Shown here: positions 1 through 4,756 of the stretch, piece by piece
How positions within the stretch are numbered: position 1 is the stretch's first letter
Layout: every line of letters begins with the position of its first letter
NCBI GenBank assembly: GCA_937877675.1
Contig: CALEIS010000162.1
Coordinates: forward strand, 1-6,165
Reading direction: 5' to 3'
Source: an uncultured Clostridia bacterium
Lineage (GTDB): Bacteria > Bacillota > Clostridia > Oscillospirales > Acutalibacteraceae
Length of the DNA: 6,165 bases
Translations under genes and position numbers: made by a program
The notes under the pieces: generated by a model
What the model saw: the letters and a program-made list of their open reading frames with translations, nothing else
What the model was told of the DNA's origin: nothing
Databases searched by the model: none

Positions 1-66
1 CAACAGGAATCGAACCTGTAACTAACCCTTAGGAGGGGTTTATTATATCCATTTAACTATGGAGGC
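1..66 (-). tRNA. tRNA-Arg (anticodon CCT), 3' end cut by window edge
   Basis: Read on the minus strand, the sequence folds as a cloverleaf. It has a 7-base acceptor 5' strand (GCCTCCA), a TA linker, a 4-bp D stem (GTTA/TAAT) with a GG-containing 8-base loop, and a 5-bp anticodon stem (AACCC/GGGTT). The 7-base anticodon loop CTCCTAA places CCT at positions 34-36. A 4-base variable region and a T arm (ACAGG/CCTGT, loop TTCGATT) follow. Only the first two bases (TG) of the 3' acceptor strand are in the window; the other five acceptor bases, the discriminator base and any encoded CCA lie outside. Anticodon CCT reads the arginine codon AGG. The gene starts 28 bp after the stop of the upstream lipoprotein gene on the same strand, and I found no separate promoter in that gap, so it may be co-transcribed or served by a promoter inside that gene. 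Confidence 0.93.
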
Positions 67-73
67 ATATATG

Positions 74-95
74 AGGGTGGATATGAAACCACCCT
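74..95 (-). terminator. Hairpin between lipoprotein gene and tRNA; weak terminator or processing element
   Basis: A perfect 7-bp inverted repeat (AGGGTGG / CCACCCT) with an 8-base loop begins at the stop codon of the lipoprotein gene and ends 7 bp before the tRNA. On the minus strand it is followed by CATATATG rather than a run of T. It is therefore a poor intrinsic terminator and could instead protect the mRNA 3' end or expose the tRNA 5' leader for processing. The hairpin is seen directly; its role is inferred. Confidence 0.4.
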
Positions 96-952
96 TAATC
101 AACTTTATAATTTTGTGACCATTTTTCAACCATGGCGTTGAAATCTGCACCTTTTAAATCTCTTAAACACTGAGTACGATAAGTTTCGTAGTAGTTATAT
201 GTTTTATCGAAAACATCAATTCTTTGTACAAGGAAAACGTAGTCACCAAGAATGACTGTTGTAGCGCCATTCACCTCAAGTTTTGCTACCTCTCGATAAA
301 ATCCACTTGGGAAGGTTCCATCATAGAAAGAGTTGATAATAGTGTCGTGTGTTTCTCTGGTTGTTGCCATTTCAATGGTTGTACCAGTAGATATAAGGTC
401 AGCAGAACGATTAAAACTACCTATGATTGCAGAACGCTCGGCATCTGACATCGGCACGGTTGCGCCATTTTCATCAATGTTAAACAAGTATTCAGTTGCA
501 AAATGAATTGCTATATAGTGTTCCTTAAAATACTTCTTTATTTCGTCTTCATTCACAGGATAAACACCGTTTGTACCATAATAATATTCAAGAAGAACAT
601 CTTCATACATTTTTGATGTTTCTATTTTGTAAATTGTTTGTTTACTGATTTCTAATTCTAAGTAATGTGTGCTATAAAGATGCCACAAGTCATTAACTCG
701 GTTAGATAATTCACTTTTTTGTGCAGGAGAAAGTGAAAGATTGTGAGAAGTAAATTCGGTGTTTATTGCTACATATCGTGAAAGGGCTTTGTTAATCTGA
801 GCCTCGTTACCCTTGTGTAAATCTTTGAAGTAATAATAAACCTCATTGTCGATTTTCACTCCGTTTACCTTGACTTTTGAGATTCCTGAACAGGATGAGA
901 AGGAAAGAATACAAAGTACAGAAACGAGAAAGAGTGATAAAACTTTTTTCAT
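95..952 (-). CDS. Putative lipoprotein, PrsA/SurA-like foldase with degenerate PPIase region
   Basis: This 285-residue protein has a lipoprotein signal: MKK, a hydrophobic stretch (residues 4-18), then FSSC with Cys21 as the likely lipidated residue. Phe at -3 is less usual than Leu. It is therefore probably anchored outside the membrane. The mature part resembles SurA/PrsA chaperones: a short VNG-x-x-I element after the anchor (29-34), a helical region with many Tyr (about 48-126), then a YPVNEDEIKKYFKEHY segment (131-146), as commonly precedes a parvulin domain. The following region (about 147-245) has parvulin-like length and ends in a GDYVFLVQRID strand (236-246), but the usual KHIL-type strand reads IHFATEYLF, so isomerase activity is doubtful. 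Its ATG overlaps the TGA of the upstream membrane-protein gene (ATGA), and its ribosome site (GGGGGAAG) lies inside that gene, which suggests translational coupling. The foldase assignment rests on architecture only; a plain hypothetical lipoprotein is the alternative. Confidence 0.75.
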   Translation of the reverse strand: MKKVLSLFLVSVLCILSFSSCSGISKVKVNGVKIDNEVYYYFKDLHKGNEAQINKALSRYVAINTEFTSHNLSLSPAQKSELSNRVNDLWHLYSTHYLELEISKQTIYKIETSKMYEDVLLEYYYGTNGVYPVNEDEIKKYFKEHYIAIHFATEYLFNIDENGATVPMSDAERSAIIGSFNRSADLISTGTTIEMATTRETHDTIINSFYDGTFPSGFYREVAKLEVNGATTVILGDYVFLVQRIDVFDKTYNYYETYRTQCLRDLKGADFNAMVEKWSQNYKVD

Positions 953-1647
953 TGTTCTTCCCCCTTTGACTCGAGGTATTCACGATAGAGTTTTTCTTTT
1001 AAAAGACGTTGCTCCTTGATTTTGCGACGTTCTTCTTTTATTGCCTCTTTATTTTTGCCAATAACACCATTACGATAGAATGCAACTAAAAGCATAGTCA
1101 CAACTGCACCTATGGCACACGCAATAAAATCAACCATAGTGTCTGTGTTGCCTTTTTGCAAAGTCATACCATAAAGGCTATCCATTGTGAATTCGTAAAC
1201 TTCCCAACCTACTGCAATTCCCAAGGCAAATGTAATTGAAAAAAGTGATGACATAGCAGGTCCTAAATCTCCACGCTTACGATAGATGATATTTGCAAAA
1301 TCATAACCAAACCAAGCAGAAAGTACACCTGATGCACAATGAGTAACTAAATCAAAGTGCTCAAAGGTTGTACGATTGTTAAATGTTGAGCCAACACAAA
1401 CACCGATGAAAATGAAAAGAGAAAGCATTGTTTGTGTTGATGCTTCAACCTCGATGATAAAAGACTTTTTGCCAAAAATCTGGAAAAAGTCCCAAAGGTG
1501 GGTGAAGATAATTGCAAAAATTGCTTCCAAAAACTCTACAACTGAACCATGGAACAAGCCAAAAAGTCCCCAGCATAAAATAATTACACGGAGACATATC
1601 CAAAGAATTCTTTGGTTTTTAGGTAACAAGCCGTAAGTTTTAGTCAT
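949..1647 (-). CDS. YjdF/DUF2238-like integral membrane protein
   Basis: This 232-residue polytopic membrane protein has hydrophobic segments at about 14-33, 37-56 (weaker), 72-90, 102-122, 131-148 and 172-191. It ends in a highly charged Lys/Glu/Arg-rich helix (196-232) that is probably cytoplasmic and possibly coiled coil. The motifs FDLVTHCASG (98-107), GWEVYEF plus MDSLYG (147-160) and DTMVDF (169-174) match the pattern I associate with the YjdF/DUF2238 family, whose conserved His, Glu and Asp lie in or beside membrane helices. The biochemical function of that family is not established. The ATG at 1647 is preceded by GGTGGT six bases upstream, a near match to GGAGGT. It is the first gene of a unit whose second gene (the lipoprotein) overlaps it by 4 bp, so the two products may act together at the membrane. 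The family call is from memory of motifs, not from a search. Confidence 0.75.
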   Translation of the reverse strand: MTKTYGLLPKNQRILWICLRVIILCWGLFGLFHGSVVEFLEAIFAIIFTHLWDFFQIFGKKSFIIEVEASTQTMLSLFIFIGVCVGSTFNNRTTFEHFDLVTHCASGVLSAWFGYDFANIIYRKRGDLGPAMSSLFSITFALGIAVGWEVYEFTMDSLYGMTLQKGNTDTMVDFIACAIGAVVTMLLVAFYRNGVIGKNKEAIKEERRKIKEQRLLKEKLYREYLESKGEEQ

Positions 1648-1678
1648 TTTTTAACCACCAAATAATTTGTTCAAGAAA

Positions 1679-1707
1679 ATAATATCACATAAAGAAAAAT
1701 ATTACAA
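1679..1707 (-). promoter_or_regulatory. Sigma-A-type promoter for the membrane protein/lipoprotein unit
   Basis: On the minus strand, TTGTAA (1707-1702) is separated by exactly 17 bp from TATTAT (1684-1679), and TGA directly before the latter makes an extended -10. The -35 overlaps the stop codon of the GH13 gene. The predicted start of transcription near 1672 gives a leader of about 25 bases before the ATG at 1647. No convincing terminator lies between the GH13 stop and this promoter, so read-through from the GH13 gene is also possible. Confidence 0.6.
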
Positions 1708-3564
1708 GGAGAGGATGACAAAAGAGCATCCGTCAATAAAAACTTCACCATTTTGTGGGTTAGCACCGTAAAGAGCAAAGGAGTTTTCAAAGTCATATGG
1801 TAAACGATAGGAAATAGAATGTTCATTTCGGTTTACAATTACCATAATATTACCATTTTCATCATGACGACGGTAAGCGACACAACCGAGCATTGAAGAA
1901 ACAGGGGAGAAATAGCCTTTTTGGAAAACAGAATTTTCCTTTCTTATCTTACCCATTGTTTTGTAGAATTCAACAAGGTCATGATTTTCTTTATCCCAAG
2001 GGTAGCAACCACGGTTGAATGGGTCTTTATAGCCTTCAAGTCCTGCTTCGTCACCATAATAAACAGATGGCACACCTGGGAGAGTATATTGCAAAGCAAC
2101 AGCACATTTTAAAAGTCCGATACCTTTTTCATATTTATCGCCCAATGAGTGACAGGACTGCCATTGACGGTCACGATACTCACAGGATTCACCTGCAATT
2201 TTGGTAATTGCTCTTTCTGTATCGTGAGTGCCTATATGATTCATCATAACATCGAGGCATTGTTTTGGATAGTTTTCAACAATCTGCATAACTGTTGACA
2301 TGAAAAATTCTGCCTTACCATTACGACAAAAGTCGAGAATTGCATTTGCAAAAGGATAATTCATAACGGAGTCAAACTGGCTACCGAGAAGATAACGACG
2401 ACGAGAGCCATAACTGTGTTTGGTTGTGGCATCTTCCCAGACTTCACCCATCAAAAGAGCATCTGGTTTGGTTTCTTTAAGCCTTGCTCGTAATTCGTCA
2501 ATAAAAATGTCAGGCAATTCGTCGGCAACATCAAGACGGAATCCGTCTGCACCTGCCTTTAACCATTTTTCAATAATTCCACCTTTACCATTGATGAAAT
2601 TGCGATATTCTTCACCCTCTTCAATAACCTCGGGAAGAGTTACAAATCCCCACCAACTTTGATATTTGTCAGGATAGTTTGTGAATTTGTACCATTTATA
2701 ATAAGGACTTTCAGGTGAGTTATATGCACCAAGAGTGTTATATCTGCCTTTTCGGTTGAAGTAAACACTGTCGTCACCAGTGTGTGAAAAAACACCATCG
2801 AGAATGATGTGAATTCCTTGCTTTTTAGCATCCTTACAAAGCGTTTTAAAGTCTTCTTCCGTGCCTAAAAGTGGGTCGATTTTACCATAATCAGCAGTAT
2901 CGTAACGATGGTTTGAGTGGGACTCAAAAATTGGGTTTAGATAGATACAAGTTACTCCTAAATCTTTAAGATATGAAAGCTTTTCTCCGATACCCTTTAA
3001 GTCGCCACCAAAAAAGTCGTTGTTTAAAACTTTTCCTTCTGGAGTTGGTTTCCATTCAGGCTCGTTACCCCAATCCAAACGGAGAATTCGGTCGTCTGGT
3101 ACATTTTCTTTTTTAGCACCTGAATTATAGAAACGGTCAGGGAAAATTTGATAGATAATTCCACCTTTTAACCAGTCAGGAGTGGTAAAATCTTTTTCTG
3201 TAACTGTCAATTGCCAGTCTTTTCGTGCAAAATTATTTCCTGAAAAATCACCGATTCCGTCTTCTGTTTGGAGAATTGAGCTTCTGCCGTAGGAAGAAAT
3301 ATAGTCGAAATGATACCAGTAAAGACCTTCTGTTTCGATAGTGGTGTGAATATCCCAGATTTCGGTGTTGTCGTCTGCCATTCCTGCCCAGAGCATATCT
3401 CTTTCTTCATAATGTCCGTCATCACGACGAAGCATAAAAAGAGCTTTACTGCAACAAAATGAGCGTGGCATACAAAGGCGAAGATGGATTTCTTCACCTG
3501 CAGAAATGCTACCGAATTTGTCTTTAAAGAATAAATCTCTTGAATTGTAAGGGATGAATCCCAT
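1702..3564 (-). CDS. GH13 alpha-glycosidase (neopullulanase/cyclomaltodextrinase type)
   Basis: This 620-residue enzyme is predicted to hydrolyse alpha-1,4 (and possibly alpha-1,6) glucosidic bonds in maltodextrins, cyclodextrins or pullulan fragments. There is no signal peptide, so it should act in the cytoplasm on imported oligosaccharides. Residues 1 to about 125 form a beta-rich N-terminal domain like CBM34. The TIM barrel runs from about 134 to 545 and a C-terminal beta domain follows. All core GH13 motifs are present: DGVFSH (256-261), GFRLD with nucleophile Asp345, GEVW with acid/base Glu374, and THDTER with His447 and Asp448. HRYDT (219-223) and GGDLKGI (186-192) are also typical. The fifth conserved region reads LPEVI (310-314), where I expect a terminal Asn in many relatives. 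The start is supported by GGTGGTGA, close to GGAGGTGA, upstream of ATG 3564. The gene has its own promoter. The exact subfamily and substrate cannot be fixed by eye. Confidence 0.9.
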   Translation of the reverse strand: MGFIPYNSRDLFFKDKFGSISAGEEIHLRLCMPRSFCCSKALFMLRRDDGHYEERDMLWAGMADDNTEIWDIHTTIETEGLYWYHFDYISSYGRSSILQTEDGIGDFSGNNFARKDWQLTVTEKDFTTPDWLKGGIIYQIFPDRFYNSGAKKENVPDDRILRLDWGNEPEWKPTPEGKVLNNDFFGGDLKGIGEKLSYLKDLGVTCIYLNPIFESHSNHRYDTADYGKIDPLLGTEEDFKTLCKDAKKQGIHIILDGVFSHTGDDSVYFNRKGRYNTLGAYNSPESPYYKWYKFTNYPDKYQSWWGFVTLPEVIEEGEEYRNFINGKGGIIEKWLKAGADGFRLDVADELPDIFIDELRARLKETKPDALLMGEVWEDATTKHSYGSRRRYLLGSQFDSVMNYPFANAILDFCRNGKAEFFMSTVMQIVENYPKQCLDVMMNHIGTHDTERAITKIAGESCEYRDRQWQSCHSLGDKYEKGIGLLKCAVALQYTLPGVPSVYYGDEAGLEGYKDPFNRGCYPWDKENHDLVEFYKTMGKIRKENSVFQKGYFSPVSSMLGCVAYRRHDENGNIMVIVNRNEHSISYRLPYDFENSFALYGANPQNGEVFIDGCSFVILSL

Positions 3565-3593
3565 ACCTTCACCACCGAAAAAAGTAATAACTT

Positions 3594-3622
3594 ATTTTAT
3601 CAAAATCACTATTATATTGCAA
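3594..3622 (-). promoter_or_regulatory. Sigma-A-type promoter for the GH13 gene
   Basis: On the minus strand, TTGCAA (3622-3617), a 17-bp spacer and TAAAAT (3599-3594) form a promoter. TGA directly before the -10 gives the extended -10 form. Transcription should start near 3587, leaving a leader of about 22 bases. It lies just downstream of the GH43 gene's terminator, so the GH13 gene appears to be an independent unit. Confidence 0.65.
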
Positions 3623-3625
3623 TAG

Positions 3626-3651
3626 AAAAATGACGGGAGATAATCCCGTCA
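3626..3651 (-). terminator. Rho-independent terminator of the GH43-like gene
   Basis: A perfect 8-bp stem (TGACGGGA / TCCCGTCA) with a 5-base loop is followed on the minus strand by TTTTT. It begins 5 bp after the TAA of the GH43-like gene and precedes the GH13 promoter, so it should separate the two transcripts. Confidence 0.88.
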
Positions 3652-3656
3652 AAATC

Positions 3657-4568
3657 TTATTTCTTATATTTTTCAACTAATCTTGTATAATCTTCGTCAG
3701 AAATTGCAACAACTGAACCGTGTCGTGGGTTGAATGCCATACTGTAATCATTTGGATTGACTGGCAAGAAGTTTTCAAAGTCCGTTGTCTGTTGCATGAA
3801 AAATCTATCTGTACCATATTCATCCATTATCATAACCCACTCTGCAGTACCAGTTATGTTATATATTTCACTACCCTCAACACCTGTTTTTGCAAGAGAA
3901 ACAACAACTGCATCATCACAATATGGTCCATTCAAATTGTCAGCGGTTACATATGCTATTGTCTGGTCTTCGTCGTGCTTGAAATAGAGATAATATTTAC
4001 TATTTAATTCGCTGTATGCAATATCTCCGTCAATTGTCTGAATTCCAGGTCTTTCAAACAAAAGCTTTGGCTCAGTTATAGTTTTGAAATCTGTGGTGTA
4101 TGCATAATACATCTGTGCAACATCATTTTTTTCGTCAGAATGTGCCCAATAGACCATATATGCATTTTCTTTTTTATCCCAATATGCTTGTGGTGCCCAT
4201 GCTCTTGTAGTTGTAGCAAAATCACCACCGAAATTACGCATATCAATAATTGTTTCGTCAGTCCATTCAATCAAATCTTTTGATTTCCATGTGACAAGGG
4301 AATGGTTTGATGTCCAGCCTTCAATACATTTCATATCTGTACCGATTATGTAATAAAATCCGTCCTGACCTTTGAGAATATATGGGTCACGGACACATTT
4401 TTTACCCTTTGTTTGTAAGATTACAGGCTCGTTGTTATTAAGGGAAACGAAATTATATCCATCTTCACTTACTGCAAAGTGAATTCTTTCTTGTTCAGGT
4501 TCATTTCCAACAAAATAAGCAAAGAGATATTTGCCACTTGTGCTTTTAGCAGGTGTTGCATAATTCAT
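3657..4568 (-). CDS. GH43-like beta-propeller glycosidase (arabinosidase/xylosidase type)
   Basis: This protein has 303 residues from the chosen ATG and is a probable five-bladed beta-propeller glycoside hydrolase. Numbering from that ATG, the GH43-type acids can be placed as Asp61 in RDPYI (general base), Asp180 in TIDGDIAY (pKa modulator) and Glu231 in VEGSEIYN (general acid). WAPQAYWD (124-131) and FNPRHGSV (279-286), whose His may bind the central metal, also fit. It ends after one catalytic propeller with no extra binding domain, and it lacks a signal peptide, so it should act on imported oligosaccharides. The substrate (arabinoside, xyloside or galactoside) cannot be read from the sequence. 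An in-frame GTG at 4577-4575 would add three residues, but it lies in the Shine-Dalgarno GAAAGGG, whereas ATG 4568 is 8 bases downstream of it. The gene is monocistronic, with a promoter at 4598-4626 and a terminator at 3626-3651. It is divergent from the GH36 gene. Confidence 0.82.
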   Translation of the reverse strand: MNYATPAKSTSGKYLFAYFVGNEPEQERIHFAVSEDGYNFVSLNNNEPVILQTKGKKCVRDPYILKGQDGFYYIIGTDMKCIEGWTSNHSLVTWKSKDLIEWTDETIIDMRNFGGDFATTTRAWAPQAYWDKKENAYMVYWAHSDEKNDVAQMYYAYTTDFKTITEPKLLFERPGIQTIDGDIAYSELNSKYYLYFKHDEDQTIAYVTADNLNGPYCDDAVVVSLAKTGVEGSEIYNITGTAEWVMIMDEYGTDRFFMQQTTDFENFLPVNPNDYSMAFNPRHGSVVAISDEDYTRLVEKYKK

Positions 4569-4576
4569 GTGTATCA

Positions 4577-4583
4577 CCCTTTC
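4577..4583 (-). promoter_or_regulatory. Ribosome binding site that fixes the GH43-like start
   Basis: On the minus strand GAAAGGG, followed by TGAT, matches the 16S-complementary AAAGGAGGTGAT well. It is 8 bases from ATG 4568, an ideal spacing. The upstream in-frame GTG uses the last G of this site and so has no ribosome site of its own at usable distance. Confidence 0.75.
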
Positions 4584-4597
4584 GTAAAACTGTATAA

Positions 4598-4626
4598 AGT
4601 ATATATGAAATCATTGAAAATGTCAC
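4598..4626 (-). promoter_or_regulatory. Sigma-A-type promoter for the GH43-like gene
   Basis: On the minus strand, GTGACA (4626-4621) is 17 bp from TATACT (4603-4598); each matches its consensus at 5 of 6 positions. The predicted start near 4591 gives a leader of about 22 bases. Unlike the other three predicted promoters in the window, it lacks TG before the -10. Confidence 0.65.
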
Positions 4627-4697
4627 TTGACGGGATGAATAAAATAAAAATCAATATTTTGTGCAATTTTTTAGGTGTTATTATGGTGTGTAATGTG

Positions 4698-4726
4698 TTG
4701 ATTTTACAGTTTCTATATGATAAAAT
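4698..4726 (+). promoter_or_regulatory. Sigma-A-type promoter for the GH36 gene
   Basis: TTGATT (4698-4703), a 17-bp spacer and TAAAAT (4721-4726) form a promoter, with TGA immediately before the -10 as an extended element. Transcription should start near 4733, about 24 bases before the ATG at 4757. One arm of an AAAATCAA/TTGATTTT inverted repeat overlaps the -35. Confidence 0.65.
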
Positions 4727-4756
4727 AATTTGAATAACTTTTTAAGGGGAATTTTT

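Larger units (their letters stand above)
4569..4756. other. Divergent intergenic control region between the GH43-like and GH36 genes
   Basis: These 188 bp hold two back-to-back promoters whose -35 elements are about 71 bp apart (4627-4697 between them). The stretch between is AT-rich. It contains AAAATCAA (4647-4654), matched by an inverted copy TTGATTTT (4698-4705) that covers the -35 of the rightward promoter. A short palindrome GTCA-CT-TGAC (4622-4631) overlaps the -35 of the leftward promoter. Either could be an operator, but both are short enough to occur by chance. I saw no clear cre (CcpA) site and no riboswitch-like fold. Confidence 0.5.

Noticed and set aside
1..66. tRNA 3' end as an integration (att) site
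   Set aside because: The tRNA 3' end is outside the window and there is no integrase gene or second att-like copy inside it, so nothing supports an inserted element.
1659..1669. CAAAT-A-ATTTG palindrome just after the predicted start of the membrane-protein transcript
   Set aside because: It has only 5-bp AT-rich arms and no second copy near the other promoters; it is expected by chance in such AT-rich DNA.
1679..1704. TAATAT/ATATTA inverted repeat after the GH13 stop as a terminator
   Set aside because: The stem is six A-T pairs with a loop of about 13 bases, too weak to terminate; the same bases are better explained as a promoter.
3207..3575. 122-codon minus-strand reading frame overlapping the start of the GH13 gene
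   Set aside because: It lies in another frame over the conserved GH13 N-terminal domain and its product has no recognisable features; it is a shadow of the real gene.
4627..4655. TTGACG at 4627-4632 as a second plus-strand promoter
   Set aside because: No acceptable -10 hexamer occurs at 16-18 bp spacing; the 4698-4726 pair is clearly better.
4479..4733. 84-codon plus-strand reading frame spanning the intergenic region
   Set aside because: It overlaps the GH43-like gene antisense and runs across both divergent promoters; no ribosome site was seen and the product composition is not protein-like.
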